A stretch of 64,000 nucleotides of DNA from Larkinella knui. GTDB taxonomy: Bacteria; Bacteroidota; Bacteroidia; Cytophagales; Spirosomataceae. The translations under genes were made by a program, and so were the position numbers. The notes below the pieces were generated by a model. That model was not told the DNA's origin. It worked only from the letters and a program-made list of their open reading frames with translations, and did no database searches. The stretch covers positions 248,001-312,000 of the forward strand of contig NZ_RQJP01000005.1 of NCBI RefSeq assembly GCF_003858645.1, in the 5' to 3' direction. This document shows positions 51,625 to 60,919 of the stretch, in pieces; the stretch's first letter is position 1; every line of letters begins with the position of its first letter.

Positions 51625-54600
51625 CTACACCGGTTTGAGGGCCGGACTGTTTTGTTCGATGGGTAAAACAACCGTAAAAGTCGATCCTGTATTTTCTTCA
51701 CTTTGAACCGTAAGCGTACCGCCGTGAAGCTCCACAAACTGCCGGGCAATGACCAAACCGAGTCCCGTTCCCTGGATGGTTGCCGTATTGCCGGCCCTAA
51801 AAAAAGTCTGGAATAAAGCCGGAAGATCCCCTGCCGGAATCCCGATTCCTTCGTCGATAACCTGAATAATCAATTGCCTATCCTGAGAACTGATCGTCAG
51901 CCGGGGATCGCCTTTTGAAAACTTAAAAGCATTGGAAAGTAAATTGACCAATACGTGACTCATCAGCTTTTCGTCCAGATAAGCGCGGCAGGAGGGGTCG
52001 TCGATCGAAACAAGGACCGATCGCCGGTCGGCCTGATGGCTGAAATGGCTGGCAATCACGCCCTGACACAAGGGCAGAACATCGACCCAAGTAGGATTAA
52101 AAGTGACTTTTCCCGCTTCAATCCGGCCGATGGTGAGCATGTCCGTAAGCAACCCGGTAAAGTTCAGAATCTGCTCCTCAATCACCTTCAGGTATTTCTG
52201 GATGGACGGTTTGGCCGTCTCCAGGGGTTGTTCCAAAAACAGGTGAATTAAATCGACGCTGGTTTGAATCGTGGTGAGGGGCGTTCGGAACTCGTGCGAA
52301 GCGGTGGAAACGACCTGCGATTTTAGCTTGCTGAGCTCCTGTTCCCGTTCCAGCGACTGTTGCAACACCCGTTCTTTCTCTTTCTGGCTGGTGATGTCAT
52401 TGGCAATTCCGATGTACCGCACGGGGTTATCCTGGCTGTCTTTCATGACAAACGTTCGAATATCGATCCAGCGGGCGGCCCGGTGCGTCCCCTTCACCCG
52501 ACACTGGATGGTGACTTCCTGCCCTTGCCGGTATTTCTCAAATTCGATCATCACCGCAGCCTGATCTTCTTCCACAATCGTCTCCAGAAAAGCGTGGGTG
52601 CCGCGGGGGTGGGGCGATGCAATGCCAAATACGCGTTCATAAGCCGGGTTGATATACAGCAACTCGAACGGCTCCACGGAGTGAATCCAGAAGACTTCAT
52701 CCACATTTTCGGCAATCTCCCGAAACCGCTGTTCACTGTCGCGCAAGGCATCCTCGGCCTGCTTTCGCTGGGTCACATCCCAGGCCACGCCAATGACCCG
52801 AACCGAACGGCCTTCCTGATTTTTAACCAGCAGACCGTTGTATTCCAGGTAGATTATGCTGCCATCCGGTCGGATAATGCGGCTCATGTTGGTGATCCTT
52901 TCTGCCGGTGTTCCCAGGTGAGTACGCCTGATGAAATTGGTAAGATCGTCCGGATGGACCATTTTTAAATACTCCTGCAAAGTCCAGTCGGATCGGCCGG
53001 GTTCCATACCGTGCATTTCCCACATGCGATCGTCCCAGAACAGCTGGTTCGTCACCAGATCATCTTCCCAGATTCCCTGGCCAACGGCCTGAGTCGCCAG
53101 CTGAAGCCGCTGGTTTACGTTTCGCAACTGGGTCTCGGCCTGTTGCCGTTCGGTAATGTCGCGGGCGGAACCATACACCAGATTATCAATTCCAACGGCG
53201 TTCCACTCGATGGTACGGTAAGAACCATCTTTTTTCCGGAACCGGTTGATCTGGTTGCGAACGGGCCGTTGCAGAATGCCCGACAGGAGATTTTGAAAGA
53301 CAAATTTCTGCTCATCGGGGTGGATTAAATGCAGAAAAGGAATGGCCATCAACTCGGTTTCCGAATAGTCCAGCGCAGCCTGAAAAGCCTGGTTGATTTT
53401 TGAAATCTTCCCCTGACTGTCGGAAATGCAGTGCATGTCGAGGGCACCCTCGAAGAACGTATTCAATTCCCGGTTTTTCTGTTGTAGTTTTTCTTCGGCC
53501 GCTTTCATCGCCGAAATGTCCGTTGCAATACCTACATACCCGATAATGGTGCCCTCTTCGTCCTGTAACGTACTGGTCACCAGTAGGATAGGTACTTGTT
53601 CGCCATTCTTGCCCACCGCAATGCATTCACTGTGGAAGTAATTCTGGGTGGCCAGCACTGCGCCGAACAACTCGGATGTTGGTCTGGCTACTTCCCGCGG
53701 CTGGTACGAAATAAGCGGAATTGGACTATCTGATGAAGCAAATTCAACATGCGAGACTTTGCCGATGAGTTCCTCGACCCGGTAGCCCATTAATTTTTCG
53801 CTGGCCGGGTTGGCCGTCTGAACAACGCCGTGGATGTCGGTAGATACAATGGCCTGGCCAGCGTGTTTGAGAATGGCATTCTGCAAGGCGGATAGCTGCC
53901 CGATTTCCCGGGTCCGTTCCGCCACCCGCTGTTCGAGTTGTTCGGTGTGCTGCTGAAGCTGCTTGCTGAGGTGTTGCTGGTAGAGGACAATCGCCAACTG
54001 ACTGGCCACTTCGCGGGCGATCTGGAGGTGTTCTTCCGTAAAAAAATGGGGCTTGTAGTCCATCAGGACAAAGGCACCGATGTATTGCTCCTGACTGAAC
54101 AGCGGAATGACGATCAGCGACCGGAATCCTCGCTGGTAGAGGGCCATTTCCGGGGGAATACCGGCGGAATCCGGCTGTAAGTGATCAATTATCCAGGGGT
54201 TTCCACTCAGAAGTGGCTCAATTTTAAACAACTGGCTGGGCAATCCGGAACCCGTACGGGCGTCCATTTCTTTGCCGACCAGCCATCGTTCCGTCTGCGC
54301 CAGGCCGGTGGTGTCGTCAAACCGGAAAACCGCCAGCCGCTCACAGGGAACCAACTCCCGGATGTGCAACAAGGCGGCTATTTCGGGCTCCTGCCCGGTC
54401 AGATTGCGGTTGTGCAAGGCCCGTTCGATGGCTTGCAAACCCTGAAGCCGCTGGTTCGTCCGCATGAGCGCCCGGTTGGATTGGTGCAACTCCTCATTTT
54501 TTTGTTGCAACAGATCGGCTTGTTGCTGAAGCACCTTTTGCTGTTGCTTCAAGGCCGTATTATCCAGGTAGGTCAGCAACACGGTATCATCGACGCGTGT

Positions 54601-55311
54601 CATATGCCCTTCTATCCACAGCGTAAGGCCATTGACCTTATAATCAAGCTCATAATGGATCGGCGTCCCCGTTTGAAGCACGTGTTTTAGGCGTCCCAGA
54701 GTGCCCTGCTCCCCGGCAGATGGGTAGACCTCCAGCAAATTCCGGTTCGTGAGCTGTTCCGCCGAAAGACCCAGGTTTCGGGCGTTGGCCGTATTCGTTA
54801 ATACATACCGGAAGTCATTGATTTCACCGGCCGCATTGCGAACGGGTTGAAACAGAGCCAGTCCGGCGGGTAATTGCTCGACAATCGTTTTAAGCAATTC
54901 CGACTGGCGCTCCAGTTCCTGCTGAATGAGCTTGGATTCGGTAATATCCAGCGACGTAATGATAATTCCGTCGTATTTTTTACTAACCGTAACGTCGACC
55001 CAGCGGATTTGATCTTTAATCGGGTGTGGACGCTCAAATCGCTGGTTATCACCCGTTTCCCACGCCTGGACGTAGCGCCTGAAAATACCGGTATCGACAA
55101 AATGAGGAAAGAGCCTGAGCATGGTCATGAGGCCAAACTCGCTGGAAGTCAATGCCGACAGCTCAAGTGCCGTTCGGTTGCCCCAGACGAAGCGAAAATC
55201 CACTACCTGGTCGTTTTGAAACACGGGCACACAATACAATACCGCTACGGGAATTACCTCCTGAAAACTCTCCAATTGTTGAGCCCGAAGGGTTTCGTCA
55301 AGAAAATCCAT
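51625..55311 (-). CDS. Multi-PAS/GAF sensor histidine kinase
   Basis: 1228 residues with no transmembrane segment, so probably cytoplasmic. Six PAS-type modules are visible from their closing motifs: LDITESK (~130), TYLDNTALK (~260), IATDISAMK (~600), SARDITERQ (~735), VAWDVTQRK (~860) and IANDITSQK (~985). A GAF domain lies at ~290-450, between the second and third. A Gln-rich coiled coil (~262-300) precedes the GAF. The HisKA motif TASHEFRTPL has H1006; the HATPase has the N-box NLLSNAFKFSKGD and G boxes DEGIGIP and GTGLGLVIARQF. There is no receiver; the downstream receiver-kinase is the likely partner. It interrupts the permease array on the opposite strand. The signal is unknown. Confidence 0.9.
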   Translation of the reverse strand: MDFLDETLRAQQLESFQEVIPVAVLYCVPVFQNDQVVDFRFVWGNRTALELSALTSSEFGLMTMLRLFPHFVDTGIFRRYVQAWETGDNQRFERPHPIKDQIRWVDVTVSKKYDGIIITSLDITESKLIQQELERQSELLKTIVEQLPAGLALFQPVRNAAGEINDFRYVLTNTANARNLGLSAEQLTNRNLLEVYPSAGEQGTLGRLKHVLQTGTPIHYELDYKVNGLTLWIEGHMTRVDDTVLLTYLDNTALKQQQKVLQQQADLLQQKNEELHQSNRALMRTNQRLQGLQAIERALHNRNLTGQEPEIAALLHIRELVPCERLAVFRFDDTTGLAQTERWLVGKEMDARTGSGLPSQLFKIEPLLSGNPWIIDHLQPDSAGIPPEMALYQRGFRSLIVIPLFSQEQYIGAFVLMDYKPHFFTEEHLQIAREVASQLAIVLYQQHLSKQLQQHTEQLEQRVAERTREIGQLSALQNAILKHAGQAIVSTDIHGVVQTANPASEKLMGYRVEELIGKVSHVEFASSDSPIPLISYQPREVARPTSELFGAVLATQNYFHSECIAVGKNGEQVPILLVTSTLQDEEGTIIGYVGIATDISAMKAAEEKLQQKNRELNTFFEGALDMHCISDSQGKISKINQAFQAALDYSETELMAIPFLHLIHPDEQKFVFQNLLSGILQRPVRNQINRFRKKDGSYRTIEWNAVGIDNLVYGSARDITERQQAETQLRNVNQRLQLATQAVGQGIWEDDLVTNQLFWDDRMWEMHGMEPGRSDWTLQEYLKMVHPDDLTNFIRRTHLGTPAERITNMSRIIRPDGSIIYLEYNGLLVKNQEGRSVRVIGVAWDVTQRKQAEDALRDSEQRFREIAENVDEVFWIHSVEPFELLYINPAYERVFGIASPHPRGTHAFLETIVEEDQAAVMIEFEKYRQGQEVTIQCRVKGTHRAARWIDIRTFVMKDSQDNPVRYIGIANDITSQKEKERVLQQSLEREQELSKLKSQVVSTASHEFRTPLTTIQTSVDLIHLFLEQPLETAKPSIQKYLKVIEEQILNFTGLLTDMLTIGRIEAGKVTFNPTWVDVLPLCQGVIASHFSHQADRRSVLVSIDDPSCRAYLDEKLMSHVLVNLLSNAFKFSKGDPRLTISSQDRQLIIQVIDEGIGIPAGDLPALFQTFFRAGNTATIQGTGLGLVIARQFVELHGGTLTVQSEENTGSTFTVVLPIEQNSPALKPV

Positions 55312-55659
55312 ACACGCTGAATAGCACGTCTATAAGTTCCTATTTTGGCACCTTACCAAGACGTAACTAGTTAAGAGTGGCAAAAATTGAGCCAGATAGG
55401 CGGCTGATTGTCAATTGCTTGGAACGATCCCTTTTCAATGACTCTACCCCAAAATCAAACTAAATTTCCTAGTTAACTAATGGAGAGCCGATTACTGGTT
55501 CCAAAGGCATTAAATGCGCCGGGTCCGGTCGAATACCAACGGTTCGTAAATGAGTAAACGGTTTGCCAAAGTGATACGTCACCGATGAACAAGCCGGGCT
55601 GGTTGCCGGATTCGGTGGAGTGGATTCCGGTGAGTGGCCGAACAGCGGCCATCAGGCTT
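55312..55659. other. Intergenic spacer between divergent kinase and permease genes
   Basis: No convincing gene. A 74-codon frame on the - strand (55473-55697) has only a TTG start, no recognisable domain, and overlaps the palindromes of the next promoter. The kinase promoter is expected near 55320-55430, but I cannot point to one with confidence. Confidence 0.5.
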
Positions 55660-55766
55660 GTACTCCCGCGGACAATGCATTGTACGATTTCGGACAAAAT
55701 AAAGAAGATTCATCTTGTATCTATCTGTTAATCAGTCTATTTAATGGCGCGGCATGAAAGTTGAAC
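55660..55766 (+). promoter_or_regulatory. Sigma-54-like promoter with twin upstream palindromes, for the 55802 operon
   Basis: Near palindrome GTACG-ATTT-CGGAC is at 55682-55695 and the distal copy GTACT-CCCG-CGGAC at 55660-55673 (22 bp apart). The promoter element is CGGCATGAAAGTTGAAC, with GG at 55751-55752, N10, GA at 55763-55764. Palindrome to GG is 63 bp. The ATG at 55754 lies inside this element, which argues for the downstream start at 55802. Confidence 0.6.
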
Positions 55767-55801
55767 AGGTGCAGGTACCTAACCTATTTTCTGCTGATTC
55801 T

Positions 55802-58186
55802 ATGTTACGAAACTACCTGACCATCGCCTGGCGGAGTATTCTGAAGGATAAATTTTACAGCCTGATCAATATTCTGGGCCTGACCATTGGCGTCACCTGC
55901 GGCCTGTTGCTGCTGCTCTACGTGACCGATGAATTGAGTTTCGACCGGCATCATGAAAAAGGAGATCAGATTTACCGCATCGTCTCGTACATCACCGAAC
56001 CCGACAAGATTAACAAGTGGCAGAGCACCCAGCCCCCGCTGGCAAAATCCCTGAAACAGGACTATCCTTTTGTACAAAACTACGTGCGGTTTTTTCCCAA
56101 CGGTCGGGTAGCTTTCCGGAAGGGCGAGAAGCGGTTTTATGAAGAAGACATCTACGCGGCCGACTCCACGGTGTTCGACGTGTTTACCCACAAATTTATC
56201 GAGGGCGACCCTAAAACCGCGCTGGCCCGACCCGGCAGCGTGGTGCTGACGGAGAAAACCGCCCGGAAATTTTTTGGTGAGAGCCCTGCACTGGGCCAGA
56301 CGCTGCAAACCAACGATACTACCTCGTATCAGGTGACGGGCGTTATTGAAAATGTACCCCGAAACTCGCATTTTACGTTCAATGCGCTCCTGTCGCTGAG
56401 TCCGAACGAGCGGAAGGCCGACGGCTGGGGCGGTTTTTACATCGTCAGTTACCTGGTTTTGCCGAAAAACTTCGATACGAAAATTCTGGAAAGCAAGTTT
56501 CCACAGCTGTACGACAAAAACATGGCGTCGATCTTCAAGCGGATGGGCATCAAGATTACGTACCAGCTGCAGCCCCTGACGAGCATTCACCTGTATTCTA
56601 AACTCGACGGCGAAGCCAACGGCGACATCAGTTACGTCTACATTTTCAGCGCCGTCGCCTTTTTCATGTTGCTGCTGGCCAGCATCAATTACATGAACCT
56701 TGCCACCGCCCGCTCGGCCAAACGGTCGAAGGAAGTGGGGCTGCGGAAAGTGATGGGGTCGCTCCGGAGTGCGCTGATGGCCCAATTCCTGACCGAATCG
56801 GTATTAATGACGGTCTTGGCGCTGACGGCCAGTTTTGTGCTGGTCGCCCTCCTGCTGCCGTTTTTCAATACGGTTTCGGGCAAGGAGATTCAGTTTCGGG
56901 AGTTGTTGCGCCCGACCTTTCTGCTGATTGCGCTGGTCATCGTGGTATTTACGGGTTTCGTCAGCGGCAGCTACCCGGCTTTCTACCTCTCTTCGTTTGA
57001 ACCGGCGACGGTTCTGAAGGGGTCGTTCAATTCCAAAGGCGGCAGTTTTTTCCGGAAAACGCTGGTTGTGGTTCAATTTGCCATTTCGCTGATCATGCTG
57101 ATTTGTACCTGGATCGTCTACGAGCAGTTGAATTACATGCGTGACAAGGATATGGGATATGATCGGGAACAGGTGTTAACGATTGATTATCAGGACCGCC
57201 AGCCCCGCGATCGCTACAACCGGCTGCGCAACGACCTGCTGGCCAATCCGAATGTCCGCAGCATCGCCACGGCGTCGTCGCCCACCAGCAACATTGGCGG
57301 GCGTACTATCTTCGGCGTCGAATCCAACGCCGGGCTGAAAGAAATGGGCTTCAAACCGATGGTTATCGACCACGATTTCCTGCAAACGATGGGGATGAAG
57401 GTGGTCAGCGGGCGTGATTTTTCCGATAAGATTCCCGCCGATACGGCCAACGGCGTGTTGGTGAATCAGGCCGCCGTGAAACGCATGGGCTGGAAAGAGC
57501 CGCTGGGCAAGAAAGTGCTGCTGGGCGGTTTGCCGCAGGCCGGTCAGCCCGCTCCGCCGGCGGCAAAGGTCGTGGGCGTGGTGAAGGATTTCCACCAGCA
57601 GTCGCTCTACATGCCCATCGAGCCGATGATCATCCTGTATCGCCCGAACAACGGAGTGATTCACATTAAAATCGACGCGAAAAACGCCGACAAAACCGTC
57701 GAGTTTATCGGTCGGAAATGGCGCGAAACCTACCCGGATCGCCTGTTTGAATACCGGTTTCTGGATCAGGATTTCGAGTCGGCCTACAAAGCGGATGAAC
57801 TGCGCGGCCGGATTTTTACGGCCTTTTCGGCACTAACCATCCTGATTGCCTGTCTGGGTTTGTTTGGTCTGGCCACGTTCACGACCGAGCAGCGGGTGAA
57901 GGAAATCGGGGTGCGCAAAGTGATGGGCGCTTCGGTGTCCAGCGTGGTGCTGCTGCTTTCCAAAGATTTTACGAAACTGGTGCTGTTCTCGTTTCCCATC
58001 GCCATCCCGATTGCCTGGTATTCGATGGATCGCTGGCTGCAGCATTTTCCGTACAAAACCGACATCGGCGTCGGGATTTTCGTCGTGGCCTGCCTGCTCA
58101 CACTGCTGATCTGCTGGGCCACCGTGGTTTATCAATCCGTCAAAGCCGCCATCGCCAACCCGGTTAAGTCACTTCGTTCCGAATAA
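55802..58186 (+). CDS. ABC transporter permease, MacB/FtsX type (no prefix), array gene 18
   Basis: 794 residues from the ATG at 55802 (MLRNYLTIAWRSILKDK), the position equivalent to the start of other unprefixed members. The frame opens at 55754, but that codon is within the promoter element. TM1 is followed by DELSFDRHHEKGDQIYRI. FtsX 1 begins near residue 286 (SINYMNLATARSAKRSKEVGLRKVMGSLRSAL). FtsX 2 has EQRVKEIGVRKVMGAS. It ends IANPVKSLRSE. DIYAADSTVFDVF in the first periplasmic domain suggests kinship with 58276. First gene after the kinase pair. Confidence 0.92.
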   Translation: MLRNYLTIAWRSILKDKFYSLINILGLTIGVTCGLLLLLYVTDELSFDRHHEKGDQIYRIVSYITEPDKINKWQSTQPPLAKSLKQDYPFVQNYVRFFPNGRVAFRKGEKRFYEEDIYAADSTVFDVFTHKFIEGDPKTALARPGSVVLTEKTARKFFGESPALGQTLQTNDTTSYQVTGVIENVPRNSHFTFNALLSLSPNERKADGWGGFYIVSYLVLPKNFDTKILESKFPQLYDKNMASIFKRMGIKITYQLQPLTSIHLYSKLDGEANGDISYVYIFSAVAFFMLLLASINYMNLATARSAKRSKEVGLRKVMGSLRSALMAQFLTESVLMTVLALTASFVLVALLLPFFNTVSGKEIQFRELLRPTFLLIALVIVVFTGFVSGSYPAFYLSSFEPATVLKGSFNSKGGSFFRKTLVVVQFAISLIMLICTWIVYEQLNYMRDKDMGYDREQVLTIDYQDRQPRDRYNRLRNDLLANPNVRSIATASSPTSNIGGRTIFGVESNAGLKEMGFKPMVIDHDFLQTMGMKVVSGRDFSDKIPADTANGVLVNQAAVKRMGWKEPLGKKVLLGGLPQAGQPAPPAAKVVGVVKDFHQQSLYMPIEPMIILYRPNNGVIHIKIDAKNADKTVEFIGRKWRETYPDRLFEYRFLDQDFESAYKADELRGRIFTAFSALTILIACLGLFGLATFTTEQRVKEIGVRKVMGASVSSVVLLLSKDFTKLVLFSFPIAIPIAWYSMDRWLQHFPYKTDIGVGIFVVACLLTLLICWATVVYQSVKAAIANPVKSLRSE

Positions 58187-58187
58187 C

Positions 58188-58272
58188 GTACCTACGGACT
58201 AAAGTCCGTGTGAGTCTGGTCAAACGAACGTTTTTAATCATCCCAAAAACACGGGCTAACATCCGTGGGTAC
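58188..58272. repeat. Nested imperfect palindromes between array genes 18 and 19
   Basis: The 23-nt arms at 58188-58210 and 58250-58272 (both ending in or starting with GTACC/GGTAC) are imperfect complements. Each arm is itself a palindrome: ACGGACTAAAGTCCGT on the left, CACGGGCTAACATCCGTG on the right. The left core CGGAC-N4-GTCCG is the activator palindrome with its half-sites swapped. Confidence 0.65.
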
Positions 58273-58275
58273 ATC

Positions 58276-60702
58276 ATGATCCGTAATTACCTCAAAATCG
58301 CCATTCGCAACCTGCGCAAACACCGTGGGTTTACCTTCATCAACATTTTTGGACTGGCATTGGGGCTGGCCTGCTGCCTGTTGATCATGCTTTACGTTGT
58401 CGACGAACTGAGCTACGACCGGTTTCATGAGAAAGCCGACCGGATTTACCGGATCAATACCGACATCAAATTTGGCGGTAATGACATGCACATGGCTACT
58501 TCGCCCGATCCGATGGGGCCGACCTTGCTGAAAGATTACCCACAGGTTGAAAACTTCGTCCGGTTACACGGGCGGGGCACGTTTCTCGTCAAGCAGACGG
58601 GGCAGACGAATAACCTGCGGGAAAACGACATCCTGTATGCGGATTCGACGCTGTTCGATGTGTTTACGCTGCCGCTGGTGAGCGGCAATCCGAAACGGGC
58701 GCTGGTGGAACCCAATACGGTGGTGATCAGTGAATCGGCGGCCAAACGGCATTTCGGGAATCAGAATCCAATCGGGAAAACGCTGCTGTTCGACAATAAG
58801 TTTACCTATCGGGTGACGGGCGTTATGCGCGACATACCGGCCAACTCCCATTTCCGCACCGATTTTTTTGTCTGCATGCGGAGTGACAATTATGAGTGGG
58901 GGCGTTGGCTGAGCAACAACCATCAAACCTATGTTCTCCTGAAAGAAGGTGTTGATCCCCAGCAGTTTAATCAGAATTTTGAAACCATCATACAGAAGTA
59001 CGTGGGGCCGCAGGCTCAGGAGTTTGTTGGCACAACGATCGAGCAGTTGCGCAAATCCGGAAACCGGATCAACTACGCCCTCATTCCGATGACCGACATC
59101 CACCTGCACTCCAAGCAGAACATCGAACTGGCCCCCAACAGTGATATTCAGTATGTCTATACGTTCTCGGCGGTGGCGATTTTTATTTTGTTGATTGCCT
59201 GCATCAATTTCATGAATCTCTCGACGGCCCGTTCGGCCAACCGGGCGAAAGAAGTGGGCGTTCGGAAAGTGCTGGGTTCAGTACAGCGGCAGTTGATCGG
59301 GCAGTTTATGACCGAATCGGTTCTGATGGCCATCCTGTCGATGGGGTTGGCGCTGGTGATCGTGGCGCTGGCGTTGCCATTCTTTAACGACATGTCAAGC
59401 AAACAACTCACCATCGATAAGCTGTTTATTCCGCGGTTTCTGCCGGTTTTGCTCATCCTGCCGTTGGGTGTCGGTTTGCTGGCGGGGAGTTATCCGGCTT
59501 TTTTCCTGTCGTCGTTCCGACCCATCAGCGTGTTGAAAGGCCGGATCAATCTGGGGTTGAAAAGCGCCGGTTTGCGGAGCGGGCTGGTGGTGTTCCAGTT
59601 CATGATGTCGGTGATTCTGATTGTGGGAACGATGGTGGTCTACCGCCAGATCAATTTTATTCAAACGACCAAAGTTGGTTTCAACCGCAATCAGGTGCTG
59701 ACCATCAACGAAGCCTACGCGCTGGGAAATCAGACGCAGGCTTTCAAGGAGGAGGTGCGGAAACTGCCCGGAGTGGCAAACGGGTCCGTGTCCGGCTTTT
59801 TGCCCGTGCCCTCCAACCGGAGCGATAGCCCGTTGTTTCCGGAAGGCCAGCTTGATCAGAATAAAGCGGTTTCGACGCAACAGTGGGGTGTCGATTATGA
59901 GTATATCCCGACCCTGGGCATGGAACTGAAAGAAGGCCGGAATTTCTCGCGTGATTTTGGGGCCGATTCAACCGGAATCATTTTGAATGAAACCGCCGTG
60001 AAGGTTTTCGGCTTTAAAGATCCCATCGGGAAACGGGTGTGGCGGATGATGGACGATGCGGGAAAAGTTTTCAAAACCTACACGATTATCGGCGTTGTAA
60101 AAAACTTTCACTTTGAGTCGCTGCGGCAGAATATTGGTTCGGTGGCGTTGATGTTGGACCCGAGTCTGGGCGCCATATCCTTCCGGCTCAGCAGCCAGGA
60201 TATTCCGGTCGTGGTGAAACAGATCGAAGCCAAGTGGAAACAAATGGCGCCGGGAATGCCGTTTAGTTACTCGTTCCTGGATGATAGTTTCGATGCCATG
60301 TACCGCGCCGAACAGCGCGTCGGCCAGATCGTGCTGACGTTTTCCGTACTGGCCATTCTGATTGCCTGTCTGGGCCTGTTCGGGCTGGCGGCTTTTATGG
60401 CCGAGCAGCGCACCAAGGAAATCGGGGTCCGGAAAGTACTGGGAGCTACCACCACCAGCATCGTCGGCCTGCTGTCGAAAGATTTCCTCCGGCTGGTTTT
60501 GATTGCCATTCTGATTGCCACGCCCATTGCCTGGTACGGCATGAACCAGTGGCTCAAAGACTTTGCCTACAAGATCGATGTTCCGTGGTGGGTGTTCGTG
60601 GTGGCCGGTATGGTGGCCGTCGTGATTGCCTTTGTAACGGTGAGCTTCCAGTCCGTCAAAGCCGCTTTGACGAATCCGGTGAAGAGCCTCCGGAGTGAAT
60701 AA
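58276..60702 (+). CDS. ABC transporter permease, MacB/FtsX type (no prefix), array gene 19
   Basis: 808 residues from the ATG at 58276 (MIRNYLKIAIRNLRKHR). The upstream extension from 58210 would translate the palindromic repeat. TM1 is followed by DELSYDRFHEKADRIYRI. FtsX 1 begins near residue 301 (CINFMNLSTARSANRAKEVG, VRKVLGSVQRQL). SYPAFFLSSFRPISVLKGR and INEAYALGNQTQAFK pair it with the prefixed gene 28250 (class gamma). FtsX 2 has EQRTKEIGVRKVLGAT. It ends LTNPVKSLRSE. It follows gene 18 by 89 bp with no promoter of the shared type between them, so is probably its operon partner. Confidence 0.92.
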   Translation: MIRNYLKIAIRNLRKHRGFTFINIFGLALGLACCLLIMLYVVDELSYDRFHEKADRIYRINTDIKFGGNDMHMATSPDPMGPTLLKDYPQVENFVRLHGRGTFLVKQTGQTNNLRENDILYADSTLFDVFTLPLVSGNPKRALVEPNTVVISESAAKRHFGNQNPIGKTLLFDNKFTYRVTGVMRDIPANSHFRTDFFVCMRSDNYEWGRWLSNNHQTYVLLKEGVDPQQFNQNFETIIQKYVGPQAQEFVGTTIEQLRKSGNRINYALIPMTDIHLHSKQNIELAPNSDIQYVYTFSAVAIFILLIACINFMNLSTARSANRAKEVGVRKVLGSVQRQLIGQFMTESVLMAILSMGLALVIVALALPFFNDMSSKQLTIDKLFIPRFLPVLLILPLGVGLLAGSYPAFFLSSFRPISVLKGRINLGLKSAGLRSGLVVFQFMMSVILIVGTMVVYRQINFIQTTKVGFNRNQVLTINEAYALGNQTQAFKEEVRKLPGVANGSVSGFLPVPSNRSDSPLFPEGQLDQNKAVSTQQWGVDYEYIPTLGMELKEGRNFSRDFGADSTGIILNETAVKVFGFKDPIGKRVWRMMDDAGKVFKTYTIIGVVKNFHFESLRQNIGSVALMLDPSLGAISFRLSSQDIPVVVKQIEAKWKQMAPGMPFSYSFLDDSFDAMYRAEQRVGQIVLTFSVLAILIACLGLFGLAAFMAEQRTKEIGVRKVLGATTTSIVGLLSKDFLRLVLIAILIATPIAWYGMNQWLKDFAYKIDVPWWVFVVAGMVAVVIAFVTVSFQSVKAALTNPVKSLRSE

Positions 60703-60748
60703 GCCCCGCTGCGTCGGTGGTCCGGGCCTTCGGGTCGACTTATCTGTC

Positions 60749-60834
60749 GTCCGTTCCCGGACAACCTCGGAGAATTTATTTTTAGTAACTGATTGAAAAA
60801 TAGGGTGTTATCGGTTTTGGTATATTCTTTGAGA
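60749..60834 (+). promoter_or_regulatory. Sigma-54-like promoter with upstream palindrome, for the DUF4097 gene
   Basis: A perfect GTCCG-TTCC-CGGAC lies at 60749-60762. No clear second copy is seen, only a very weak one near 60726-60739. The promoter element is TTGGTATATTCTTTGAG, with GG at 60819-60820, N10, GA at 60831-60832. Palindrome to GG is 64 bp. The implied leader is ~77 nt, longer than the 18-27 nt at the other five. Confidence 0.65.
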
Positions 60835-60919
60835 AATCATCGAAGGAGAACGATGCAACTCCGGAGATTCATTCCGCATCTTTTCACCAAACTCTCAAAC
60901 AATCTCAAACACAAATACC

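Noticed and set aside
55473-55697. 74-codon frame on the - strand in the kinase-permease spacer
   Set aside because: It has a TTG start only, no domain, and its 5' part coincides with the twin palindromes at 55660-55695.
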